Under the pieces are notes generated by a model. That model worked only from the letters and a program-made list of their open reading frames with translations, did not search any database and was not told where the DNA came from. 8,205 bases of DNA, taken from positions 1-8,205 of the forward strand of contig SLIH01000213.1 in assembly GCA_007135745.1 (NCBI GenBank), in the 5' to 3' direction. The stretch's first letter is position 1. Every line of letters begins with the position of its first letter. The DNA is from Halomonas sp. (GTDB lineage Bacteria > Pseudomonadota > Gammaproteobacteria > Pseudomonadales > Oleiphilaceae). Positions 1-7,161 of the stretch are shown in pieces. The position numbers and the translations under genes were made by a program.

Positions 1-1
1 A

Positions 2-22
2 CAAGCCAGTGTTCGTTTCTGA
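2..22 (+). CDS. Possible C-terminal end of an upstream outer-membrane protein gene (partial)
   Basis: Only the last six codons and a TGA stop (20-22) would be inside the window. Read in this frame they give Gln-Ala-Ser-Val-Arg-Phe-stop. A terminal Phe with alternating hydrophobic residues is the known C-terminal signature of outer-membrane beta-barrels, including TonB-dependent receptors. The stop would lie 12 bases before the start of the binding-protein gene, a normal operon spacing. Genes for this type of binding protein are, from general knowledge, often next to TonB-dependent receptor genes. This is inferred from six codons; another frame also stays open here, so the call is tentative. 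Confidence 0.3.
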   Translation, partial: QASVRF

Positions 23-34
23 CGGATCAGATTT

Positions 35-985
35 ATGTACAACAGGACGCGTCCGGTGCTGACATTATGGCAGCAGCTTTCCGATGCCTGCAGCAGGGCT
101 GCCCGGTACGCACTGGTGGCGTTTATCCTTTCAGTGGCGTGTGCACCAACGGCCTTTTCCGCCGATGTGATTTACCTCGCGGGAGCCGAGCGGGAGAGCC
201 TGCGCAAGCTGGTGCAGGAAGGCGTAACGCAAGTCCTTGGCGACACAGTCGAACTGGATCGCTACTCTGCGGATGCACCGGACGACGCGCTGGTCCTGGC
301 GCTGGGGCCTTCGGCCCTGTCAGAGGTTCTGGCGAATAATCCCGAGCAGCCTGTTGTCTCCCTTTTTGCTTCCAGCACGTTTTTCAGAGAGAGAGTCTCT
401 GCGGAACAGTCCGTGACGGCTGTCTTCAATGATCCCCCTCTGTTGCGTCAGGCCCGCCTGGGTCGCCTTATTCTGCCCAGGGCGCGAACCATTGGGCTTC
501 TTGCCTCGCCTGATCAGGCGGACGCCTACCGACCCGCTATCGAATCGCTTGAGGCCATTGGGCTGGAAGCGAGGGTTTTTGTGGTGCCCTCGCCGGATCA
601 ACTGATTCGCCACCTCTCACGCGCCCTCTCCTATGGGGATTTTCTTCTGGGCACACCGGATGAGCAGATCTACAACCGCAATACCATCAAGCATCTGTTG
701 TTGACGAGCTATCGCCAGAATCGTCTGGTTATTGGTCCGACCCGTCCCTATGTGCGTGCCGGGGCGCTTGCATCAACCTACACGAATGCGGCGGATCAGG
801 TGACGCAGGGGCTTGAAGCCGTTGCCCACTACTTTGAACATGGGGAACTGCCCGAGGCGGCCCATGCTCGTGAGTTTTCGGTGACCGTCAACCGACAGGT
901 GGCGCGGTCCATGAATATTCCTATTCCTTCGGATGAGCAACTGGCCGACGAGTTGCGCCAGCTGGAGGCGGCAGATGAACACTGA
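35..985 (+). CDS. Periplasmic ABC-type substrate-binding-like protein, probably a sensory ligand-binding protein
   Basis: The 316-residue product looks like the 'ABC transporter substrate binding protein' family (PF04392 type). It has a basic N-terminus, a hydrophobic segment at about residues 25-37 and a likely signal peptidase I site after Ala43 (Ala-Phe-Ser-Ala, then Asp-Val). The mature part is a two-lobed Rossmann-like binding fold. Typical family features are a Leu-Gly-Pro-Ser-Ala stretch near residue 90, Tyr-Asn-Arg at 213-215 followed by a Leu-Leu-Leu-Thr-Ser-Tyr-Arg segment, a Val-Arg-Ala-Gly-Ala-Leu-Ala segment, and a Val-Asn-x-x-Val-Ala-Arg-Ser segment near the C-terminus. A Cys36 preceded by Ser-Val-Ala is only a poor lipobox. 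No permease or ATPase gene is adjacent; a hybrid histidine kinase gene overlaps the 3' end by 11 bases, so a sensory role is more likely than transport. The ligand cannot be read from sequence. The ribosome binding site before ATG 35 is weak, and GTG 56 is a possible alternative start that would still leave a signal peptide. Confidence 0.85.
   Translation: MYNRTRPVLTLWQQLSDACSRAARYALVAFILSVACAPTAFSADVIYLAGAERESLRKLVQEGVTQVLGDTVELDRYSADAPDDALVLALGPSALSEVLANNPEQPVVSLFASSTFFRERVSAEQSVTAVFNDPPLLRQARLGRLILPRARTIGLLASPDQADAYRPAIESLEAIGLEARVFVVPSPDQLIRHLSRALSYGDFLLGTPDEQIYNRNTIKHLLLTSYRQNRLVIGPTRPYVRAGALASTYTNAADQVTQGLEAVAHYFEHGELPEAAHAREFSVTVNRQVARSMNIPIPSDEQLADELRQLEAADEH
964..968 (+). promoter_or_regulatory. 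Ribosome binding site that fixes the histidine kinase start
   Basis: GGAGG lies inside the last codons of the binding-protein gene, six bases before ATG 975. The frame is also open back to an ATG at 933, but that start lacks a comparable site and would add 14 residues unlike a kinase N-terminus. Translation of the kinase from 975 is likely coupled to translation of the upstream gene. Confidence 0.75.
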
Positions 986-2939
986 ACAGCGGACCCGTTG
1001 GACCATCTATCGGCGCTTGCTGCTGCTGGGCACCCTGCCCGCGCTTGCCATGTTTCTGTTCATGCTGCTGTTCTTCACCCAGGCGCGTCTGGACGATACA
1101 CGGGAAGGTCTCTTTCAGACCAGTCAGGTAATAGCCGATAACCTCGCGCCTGCGGTGGAGTTTCCCGTTGTAACGGGAGACCAGAGAGCACTTGAAGCAC
1201 TGCTGCGCGAAACCCGTCAGCGCTCGAACGTCCTGCGCATTGCAATACGCGATCGTTCCGGCGAGACCGTGGGCCTGGTGGGGCCTTCGGACGAGGAGCT
1301 TGCCGGAGATGAGGGCGTTCACTATTTCACCAGTGAAATTATACAACAGCCCATGGAGTTCGCGGAGGAGCAGGCATTCCTGGAATTTGGCAGCGGCAGT
1401 GGTGCCTTCGGTGCTGTGGCCACGCGTATTGGCGAGGTTGAAGTCGCCGTCTCTGAAGCCGTTCTGGCGGAAGAGCAACGGGACATTCTTTGGACTTCTG
1501 CCGGAATCGGCGTGATTCTGTTTGGTGGAACGCTGATCTTTATCGGTCGGCTGGCCTACCGTCTGAGCGTTCCCATTGAGCATCTGGTTGAGAGCATCGA
1601 GAGTCTGCCCGATGGTGATTACCGGGTTGATCCCAGTGAGACACGCGTTGCCAGGGAGCTCCAGTCTCTGCAGCGTGCCATATCTGAAATGGCTATTCGG
1701 TTGAAGGCCTCTGAACAGGAAAGGCAGTTGACTTTTCAGCAACTGGCCGACGCCAGAGACAAGGCGGAGTCAGCCAGTAATGCCAAGTCCGAGTTTCTGG
1801 CCATGATGAGTCATGAAGTTCGCACACCATTAAACGGTGTCCTCGGGATGCTGCAGCTCCTGGAAGATGAGCAGAACCTGACGGCTGGCCAGACGGACTA
1901 TGTTGTCACGGCACGTCGCTCGACAGAGGATCTGCTTGTCATCATCAATGACATTCTGGATTTTTCACGGATCGAACGGGGACGACTGGAGCTTGAGCAC
2001 GTCTCCTTCGAGCTGCGTGGCGTCATTGAGAACTGTTTTGCCACCTACCGCCATCAGGCGGAGAAAAAGGGACTCGATTATCAGCTGCGGTTCCGGGGCT
2101 CCTGGGGCGAGGACCTTGAGGTTTACGGTGATCCGGGACGTCTTCGCCAGATTGTTGCCCACCTTATCGGTAACGCCATCAAATTTACCGACGAAGGCCG
2201 TGTGGTGGTGACCGTCCACTGGGCCGCCCACTCCGAAAACGAAGGAATGCTCAGTTGCGATTTCGAGGACAGCGGTGCCGGCATTCCGAGTGATCGTATC
2301 AGCGATATGTTCAGCACGTTCGAGCAGCTTGACAGCAGTGCTGCCCGTCGATTTGGAGGCACTGGACTGGGACTGCCCCTGGTGCAACGCCTGGTTGAAC
2401 TCATGGGAGGACACATTGCCGTGGACACGGCCCCGGGCTGTGGCAGCGTCTTCCGGTTTGTCGTACCCCTGGCGGTGACCTCGTTCGGTGACGATGAGCA
2501 TCCGACCTTCGGGCATGCACTGGAAGGCGAACGCCCGGCCCTGCCCCATGGGCAATCGGAGTATCAGGCACTGGTGGTGGAAGATAACGCGATTAACCAG
2601 CGTGTCGCGGCCCGACTACTGGAGAACCTCGGTTTTCATGTGCAGTGCGCCAATAATGGTGTCGCGGCCGTGGAAGCAATCGAGAGCCGGCATGAAAGCT
2701 ATGATGTGGTTCTGATGGACTGTCAGATGCCGGTCATGGACGGTTGGGAGGCAACCCGTAAGATCCGTGCCTGGGAGCGCCGTACCGGCAGCCCGGAGCT
2801 GCCGATTGTCGCCATGACCGCGGATGTTCTTGACGGCACCGAGACCTCATGCCGCGAAGCCGGGATGAACGGGTACCTGCCCAAACCGGTGCGTAGGGAA
2901 AGTCTGCGTGAGACGTTGCAACGCATCATCAGGCTGTAG
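975..2939 (+). CDS. Membrane-bound hybrid sensor histidine kinase (sensor-HAMP-HisKA-HATPase-REC)
   Basis: This 654-residue protein autophosphorylates on His and passes the phosphate to its own receiver domain. TM1 is at about 15-35. A periplasmic sensor region of about 135 residues follows, whose start (Asn-Leu-Ala-Pro-Ala-Val-Glu-Phe) resembles CHASE8-type sensors. TM2 is at about 171-191, with a HAMP domain at about 192-245 (Pro200) and a short coiled coil to about 268. The H-box Ser-His-Glu-Val-Arg-Thr-Pro places the phospho-acceptor at His280. The ATPase shows the N-box (Asn400), the G1 box Asp-Ser-Gly-Ala-Gly (from Asp432) and the G2 box at 461-467. The receiver (about 530-650) keeps the acidic pair Glu536/Asp537, phospho-acceptor Asp582, Thr615 and Lys637, so all catalytic positions are intact. 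There is no Hpt or output domain, so a separate Hpt protein and response regulator must exist elsewhere. The overlap with the binding-protein gene suggests that protein presents the signal, as LuxP does to LuxQ; this is inference. The signal is unknown. Confidence 0.93.
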   Translation: MNTEQRTRWTIYRRLLLLGTLPALAMFLFMLLFFTQARLDDTREGLFQTSQVIADNLAPAVEFPVVTGDQRALEALLRETRQRSNVLRIAIRDRSGETVGLVGPSDEELAGDEGVHYFTSEIIQQPMEFAEEQAFLEFGSGSGAFGAVATRIGEVEVAVSEAVLAEEQRDILWTSAGIGVILFGGTLIFIGRLAYRLSVPIEHLVESIESLPDGDYRVDPSETRVARELQSLQRAISEMAIRLKASEQERQLTFQQLADARDKAESASNAKSEFLAMMSHEVRTPLNGVLGMLQLLEDEQNLTAGQTDYVVTARRSTEDLLVIINDILDFSRIERGRLELEHVSFELRGVIENCFATYRHQAEKKGLDYQLRFRGSWGEDLEVYGDPGRLRQIVAHLIGNAIKFTDEGRVVVTVHWAAHSENEGMLSCDFEDSGAGIPSDRISDMFSTFEQLDSSAARRFGGTGLGLPLVQRLVELMGGHIAVDTAPGCGSVFRFVVPLAVTSFGDDEHPTFGHALEGERPALPHGQSEYQALVVEDNAINQRVAARLLENLGFHVQCANNGVAAVEAIESRHESYDVVLMDCQMPVMDGWEATRKIRAWERRTGSPELPIVAMTADVLDGTETSCREAGMNGYLPKPVRRESLRETLQRIIRL

Positions 2940-2943
2940 CATT

Positions 2944-4308
2944 TTACCGGGATGAAACGTCCCGCATGGTGACGAATTCCTCCGCGGAGGTGGGGTGTAT
3001 GCCGATGGTGGCATCAAAATGCGCCTTGGTTGCACCCGCCTTGATGGCGACCCCGATGCCCTGCATGATCTCGCCAGCTTCCGGGCCTACCATGTGAGCA
3101 CCGACCACACGATCCGAGGCGTCATCCACGATAAGCTTCATCAGCGTACGCTCATCCCGTCCGGACAACGTGTGCTTCATGGGTTTGAAGTCAGTCCGGT
3201 AGATGCGCAGTGAGCCGTAGCGTTCCCGGGCCTCGGCTTCTGTCAGTCCCACGGTGCCTATAGTCGGTTGACAGAAAACGGCGGTGGGAATGGCTTCGTA
3301 ATCCATTCTGCCCTTGCCATCCCCGAAGAGATTACGTGTCAGCACCATGGCCTGTTCCAGCGCCACCGGTGTCAGCTGGGGGGTGCCGATAACGTCACCC
3401 AGCGCGTAAATGCCGGGTACTGACGTCTGGAACTCATCATCAACCCTGATGAATCCGCCATCGGAGATCTCTACGTCCAGCGCTTCCAGGCCCAGACCAT
3501 CAATCAGCGGGCGACGGCCTGTTGCCGCGAGTACCAGGCCGGCATCCAGGGTATCGCCGTTGTCCAGCTGAACCTGGTAGCTTGTCTCGCCCTCTTTCGT
3601 TACCTGCTCTATGTTGGTGTTGAAGCGCAGATCCACGCCCTTCTTGCGCATTTCTTCGGCAACAAATTCGCGCACATCATCGTCAAAGCCGCGCAGAAAG
3701 AGCGGGCCGCGATAGATCAGAGAGGTATCGACGCCCATCCCTGCCAATATGCTTGCGAACTCAACGGCGATGTAACCGCCTCCCCAGACCACTGCTTTTT
3801 TCGGCAGCTGCTCCAGGTAAAACATGTCGTTGGAGGTCAACAGATGTTCCCTGCCGGGGATCTCCGGGACGAAAGGCCAGCTTCCGGTGGCAATCGCGAT
3901 GCGTTCGGCCCGGATTTTTTCACCGTTGACGCTGATCTCGTTGCGTCCGGTCAGTTGGGCTTAGCCTCGAAAAAGCGTGACCTCCGCATTGTCCAGAAGG
4001 CGCCCATAGATGCCATTGAGGCGTTCAATCTCGGCGTTCTTGTTGTTGACCAGGGTTGGCCAGTCAAATTTCACCGAATCTTCCGGCACCTGGAAACCAT
4101 AACCGGCCGCATCCTCAATTTCCTCCCGCACATGAGAGGCAAACACGAAGAGCTTTTTGGGCACACAACCTACGTTCACGCAGGTACCGCCAAGATACTT
4201 CGCTTCCACCACGGCAACATGTGCGCCCTGGGCGGAAGCCGTGCGGGCCAGGCGAACTCCGCCGGAGCCCGCGCCAATGACGACCAGATCAAAATCTTTC
4301 TGGGTCAC
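2944..4308 (-). pseudogene. gor: Glutathione reductase (NADPH) interrupted by one in-frame stop codon
   Basis: Glutathione reductase is a cytoplasmic FAD enzyme that reduces glutathione disulfide with NADPH. The reading frame starts with GTG 4308 and ends with TAA 2944-2946. That is 454 codons, close to the family's usual 450-460. It contains a single internal TAA at 3961-3963 (codon 116), and both halves are in the same frame. The N-terminal part has the FAD motif Gly-x-Gly-x-x-Gly (12-17) and the redox pair Cys43-x4-Cys48 in [13 protein letters not shown]. After the stop come the Ala-Thr-Gly motif, the NADPH-binding Gly-Gly-Gly-Tyr-Ile-Ala-Val-Glu (176-183) with Arg200 and Arg206, the second FAD motif with Asp305, and the dimer domain ending in His-Pro-Thr-Ser-Ala-Glu-Glu (438-444), with catalytic His438 and Glu443. 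The Arg pair indicates NADPH use, and the surrounding sequence resembles the plant/cyanobacterial/alphaproteobacterial subgroup. Everything except codon 116 looks functional, so the lesion is recent, a base-calling error, or read through. No good restart site lies just after the stop. The 28-base gap from gspM suggests co-transcription. Confidence 0.88.
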
Positions 4309-4315
4309 GATAATA

Positions 4316-4321
4316 CTCCTT
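4316..4321 (-). promoter_or_regulatory. Ribosome binding site of gor supporting a GTG start
   Basis: On the - strand AAGGAG stands seven bases before GTG 4308. The conserved N-terminus ([10 protein letters not shown]) begins four residues after this start, as is usual for the family. This supports GTG as the true initiation codon and shows that translation signals of gor are intact despite the internal stop. Confidence 0.75.
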
Positions 4322-4336
4322 GATTCTGTTGGAGGG

Positions 4337-4852
4337 TCAGAGCTGCAGCGTCAGGCGGGCGCTGACGAAACCCGGCTCGTCGGTACGGTCGAAAGAGGCC
4401 TGATCGACGCCGATTCCGTATTCACTCTGTAGGTGAGCCAGCCACTGTGTCAGATCAGTAAAGGGCGCCGCGTCCAGCCAGATTCGCATGGCCCGATCGC
4501 CGCTGGGCTCAAAGCGCTGCAATGGCATACCCGAACGGTTAGCCGATTCAGTGACGGTACGCAGCAGTTCGCCCTCTCGCAGCTCCTGTCGCGCACCGCT
4601 GCCACCTGCACGGAGATTGCGTGCGGCGGGCTCCTGGCTCTGGATCCAGCCAACAAGATCTCGGGCCGTTTCCATGTCGGCGCGTGCGTCGTTACGGAAA
4701 TCCGCAACGGGTTTCCAGATGGCGAGGTAAATGAGCGCGATCAGAAGTGCCAGGGCCATGACCTGCAGTGCGCGTTGGTCTCTCTGGCCAAGGTGATCGT
4801 AACGCGCTCTCAGTTTCTGCAATGGAGGCCACTGTTGTAGACGGTTCAGCAT
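4337..4852 (-). CDS. gspM: Type II secretion system inner-membrane protein GspM
   Basis: GspM is a bitopic inner-membrane protein of the T2SS assembly platform; it binds GspL and helps stabilise the GspE-GspL complex. The 171-residue product has a short basic cytoplasmic N-terminus with Trp8-Pro-Pro and an Arg-Asp-Gln-Arg-Ala stretch. One membrane helix follows at about 31-46, ending in Trp-Lys-Pro-Val, the characteristic GspM junction. A periplasmic helix comes next, and then a small ferredoxin-like domain from about 95 to the C-terminus. Size and layout are normal for the family, which is poorly conserved in sequence; position right after gspL secures the call. The ATG lies four bases after the gspL stop, and AAGGGGG (4861-4867), made of the final gspL codons, is the ribosome binding site with eight-base spacing. 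No gspN follows, as in Pseudomonas aeruginosa xcp clusters. Confidence 0.93.
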   Translation of the reverse strand: MLNRLQQWPPLQKLRARYDHLGQRDQRALQVMALALLIALIYLAIWKPVADFRNDARADMETARDLVGWIQSQEPAARNLRAGGSGARQELREGELLRTVTESANRSGMPLQRFEPSGDRAMRIWLDAAPFTDLTQWLAHLQSEYGIGVDQASFDRTDEPGFVSARLTLQL

Positions 4853-4856
4853 CGTC

Positions 4857-6152
4857 TTAACCCCCTTGTGCTATCGTCAGGCGGCCACGGGTGTGGTCTT
4901 CTTCATTGACCACGGAACCGATCCGGGCCTGCAGGCCTGCGGAACTGAGGCCGCTGCGCATGTTGTCCAGCTGCGAGAAGCTTTCTCCGCGCAGCTCAAC
5001 AACAAGCTCACCGCGCTGGCGGCTGAAGTTGATGGCGTCGAAACGGATCCGTTCATTGTTCTCGGCCTGGAGGTATTCGTAACCGGCGTAACGCAGCAGG
5101 GTAAGGAAATCCGTACCGCCCTCTCCTCTTTCGGCGGCGCGCAGGCGCCCTGTCAGTATCCGTTGAACGTTGTCGGCCGTCGCTCGGGTATCGTCCGGGA
5201 AAAGCTCGCGATAGACTTCCATTGCTCTGGCTTCGTAGGTCTCGGCGCGCTCCTGAAAGTGGAGCCCCTCAGCGACCATCAGCCCCAGCTGGATAACGAA
5301 AGCGACGCCGGCAATGACGCCAACGGGTACCCAGGGCCGCCAGGGGGAGTGCCCACTGTGGTACTGGGCAAACTCGCCCTGACAGAGGTCGATGGGACGG
5401 CTGGATTCCGCGCTGTGGCACTCGGCCATCAGCCGCAGAGGGCTGACGGTCAGTTCCTCAATGGTCACCAGTGCGTCCGGGTTCTGTTCCAGCGCCGCAA
5501 GCTCCATGCGCTTGCGTTCGAGAACATCGGGGCTGGTATGAATGACGATCCGGGGTGGCGTTTCTTCCGTCCAGGTTGCCAGCAACGATTCCGTGAACAC
5601 GGCCAGTCCGTCCAGCGGGACGTCGTACCACTCACCGTTTTCCCCGTGCACGAGCGCCTGTTCATCTTCCACCAGTACGGTCCAACGATTGCTTTCGCTC
5701 GGAAGAAGCATGGCATCGGCATAGACTGCGGAGATGGGGCGCTGCCAGGTATGAAACCGGGCCAGGTGCTGTTGCATTGTGGTGCGGTCAACGGCGCCCA
5801 CCTGCCATTCACCGTCGAGGCGCTCCCCCAACACCAGGTGCATGTCTTCAATATCCTGGGCAACCTGCTCCTCGACGGAATAAGGCAGGGCCTGCAGGAT
5901 AACGCGTTTCTGGCGTCCCGGGATGCGCGCCGTACAGTAGCTCACGTCAAAGGCCGGTATCACGCCCACCAGTCGGACATTGCCCGCGCCATGCTCCTCC
6001 AGCGCCGTTTCGATCTGGTCACGGGGGCTGGATTGGCCTTCCGCGACAAAATCACCGCCGGTGTCCAGGAGTACCCAGTCGAAATAGTCGACGGTTTCTC
6101 CCTCACCTTCTTCGCGGGTGCCCGTGAGTCTTAGATAAAGTGTGTATGCCAT
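4857..6152 (-). CDS. gspL: Type II secretion system protein GspL
   Basis: GspL anchors the secretion ATPase GspE to the inner membrane and links it to the pseudopilus machinery through GspM. The 431-residue protein begins with the actin-like cytoplasmic domain (about 1-265). This contains the family's best conserved stretch at about 80-109, Arg-Gln-Lys-Arg followed by Ala-Leu-Pro-Tyr-Ser-Val-Glu-Glu-Gln and an acidic helix ending near His-Leu-Val-Leu-Gly, part of the region that recruits GspE. A single membrane helix follows Trp274 (about 275-294), then a periplasmic helix and a ferredoxin-like domain (about 345-431) that would pair with GspM. It is slightly longer than many GspL proteins (about 380-410). 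ATG 6152 is the only reasonable start because an in-frame TGA lies two codons upstream. The nearest purine-rich site (GGGAG) is about 12 bases away, so initiation may depend on coupling to gspK, whose stop is 19 bases upstream. Confidence 0.95.
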   Translation of the reverse strand: MAYTLYLRLTGTREEGEGETVDYFDWVLLDTGGDFVAEGQSSPRDQIETALEEHGAGNVRLVGVIPAFDVSYCTARIPGRQKRVILQALPYSVEEQVAQDIEDMHLVLGERLDGEWQVGAVDRTTMQQHLARFHTWQRPISAVYADAMLLPSESNRWTVLVEDEQALVHGENGEWYDVPLDGLAVFTESLLATWTEETPPRIVIHTSPDVLERKRMELAALEQNPDALVTIEELTVSPLRLMAECHSAESSRPIDLCQGEFAQYHSGHSPWRPWVPVGVIAGVAFVIQLGLMVAEGLHFQERAETYEARAMEVYRELFPDDTRATADNVQRILTGRLRAAERGEGGTDFLTLLRYAGYEYLQAENNERIRFDAINFSRQRGELVVELRGESFSQLDNMRSGLSSAGLQARIGSVVNEEDHTRGRLTIAQGG

Positions 6153-6171
6153 GGTTCAGGAAAACTCCCGG

Positions 6172-7161
6172 TTACTCCGGTGCCTGGATGGTTTCTTTGG
6201 TAATGATGCCAGTTTGTGAGCCATCGCGCGATAGAACCTGTATCTCGCCGTCCTCGCCCCTGTGAACCTTGGACACCAGATACTGAACGTTGTTACTCAC
6301 GGTCACTCGTGTCGCGACCTCGAAAAAGTAACTTCGCAGCCCCAACCCCTCGTCCTCAAGCCCCAGCCCGGAGAATTCCGGGCGCGCAAGAAAATCCTGC
6401 ATTTCGGTGAAGGGCTCTTCGCGCGCGGCCGTAAATACCGCCTCGGCTTCCGCCTCACCAATGCGTTCGTGAAGGGAGCGGATCACGGCCGGAGTGGCGA
6501 AATTCACGTTCAGCTCCGGGGTCCTGTCTGGCAGCGCGGCCACATGCGGGCGAAGCATCCGATAGTCTTCCTCGGATATGCCGTCCATCAGCCTGAGCTC
6601 CGAGGTGTGAACAAAGGGCTGATTTGCCGCCCGATAGGCCGGATTATAGCGCAGGTATTCCCCGTCTTCGGCGCCTGCGGCCCCTGTGGGCTGATCGTTC
6701 TCATCAATCCAGTCGATCAGGGCTTCGACGGAAACCGTACGAATATCCAGTGCGGCGAAAAGGCGTTCAAAGCGTTCCTGCATCAGCTCGTTGGGCTGTC
6801 CGTCTTCGCGCACCAGAGCGTTCAGATTGAGACGGCCCTGGAGGTCGTTGATCTGGGCTTCAATGGCCCCGGCATCCACAGGCAGTGCAACCGCGTACTG
6901 AGCCCAGTCTTCGCCTGGGTGGTCGATAAAGTTCTCCTGTTGCGAATCCTGCTCCCAGTCGCGCTGCAGGATTTGCCGCCCGAAAGCCTCGGCACCCAGG
7001 GCCAGACTCTGGGCTTCGGATTGGGTCATGTAATTGCCCATGCGATGAATCATCAGGTTCTGACGTGACATCATCCCGGTGGCAAAAATGGACCCCAGGG
7101 CAAAGGCCAGGAGGACCATGATGAGCGCGACGCCGCTTTGCGATCTTCGGCCCGACATCAT
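6172..7161 (-). CDS. gspK: Type II secretion system minor pseudopilin GspK
   Basis: GspK caps the T2SS pseudopilus together with GspI and GspJ. The 329-residue precursor has a short basic leader and a prepilin peptidase site after Gly10 (Arg-Arg-Ser-Gln-Ser-Gly, then Val-Ala-Leu-Ile). As is normal for GspK, position 5 of the mature helix is Met rather than Glu. The hydrophobic helix runs to about residue 30. The large globular head, the size of which distinguishes K from other pseudopilins, shows family motifs: Asp-Leu-Gln-Gly-Arg-Leu-Asn-Leu-Asn-Ala (106-115), Asp-Trp-Ile-Asp-Glu-Asn-Asp-Gln-Pro (150-158), Ser-Glu-Leu-Arg-Leu-Met-x-Gly-Ile (187-195) and Asn-Val-Asn-x-Ala-Thr-Pro (218-224). 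The gene starts with two ATG codons; the first (7161) is favoured by a strong ribosome binding site and overlaps the gspJ stop as ATGA. The second would shorten the leader by one residue only. Confidence 0.96.
   Translation of the reverse strand: MMSGRRSQSGVALIMVLLAFALGSIFATGMMSRQNLMIHRMGNYMTQSEAQSLALGAEAFGRQILQRDWEQDSQQENFIDHPGEDWAQYAVALPVDAGAIEAQINDLQGRLNLNALVREDGQPNELMQERFERLFAALDIRTVSVEALIDWIDENDQPTGAAGAEDGEYLRYNPAYRAANQPFVHTSELRLMDGISEEDYRMLRPHVAALPDRTPELNVNFATPAVIRSLHERIGEAEAEAVFTAAREEPFTEMQDFLARPEFSGLGLEDEGLGLRSYFFEVATRVTVSNNVQYLVSKVHRGEDGEIQVLSRDGSQTGIITKETIQAPE

Noticed and set aside
933..975. ATG 933 as the start of the histidine kinase
   Set aside because: It would overlap the upstream gene by 53 bases and lacks a ribosome binding site, whereas ATG 975 has GGAGG six bases upstream.
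921..1742. A 273-codon - strand frame opposite the kinase sensor and HAMP regions
   Set aside because: The + strand encodes recognisable membrane helices and a HAMP domain; the antisense product is low-complexity Gln/His/Arg-rich with no motif.
2979..2990. Perfect 12-base palindrome CCTCCGCGGAGG
   Set aside because: It lies in the codons for the conserved Thr-Ser-Ala-Glu-Glu of gor, so protein constraint explains it; it has no loop or T-tract for a terminator and no sign of an operator role inside the gene.
2944..3840. The gor C-terminal half as an independent gene starting at TTG 3840 or ATG 3825
   Set aside because: The 40 codons between the TAA and 3840 still encode conserved reductase sequence in the same frame, and no ribosome binding site stands at the right distance from either codon.
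3844..4323. A 159-codon + strand frame spanning the gor stop codon
   Set aside because: It is antisense to conserved gor coding sequence, including the FAD and Cys motifs, and shows no domain. I do not think it replaces gor.
4866..6134. A 422-codon open frame on the + strand opposite gspL
   Set aside because: It matches no family I recognise, has the composition of an antisense shadow in G+C-rich DNA, and the opposite strand encodes a clear GspL. It exists because stop codons are rare in that antisense frame.
6262..7068. A 268-codon + strand frame opposite gspK
   Set aside because: Shadow of the conserved gspK reading frame; no recognisable features.
7128..7161. Missing Glu at position 5 of the mature GspK helix as a possible defect
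   Set aside because: GspK proteins normally lack this Glu; it is a family property linked to their tip position.
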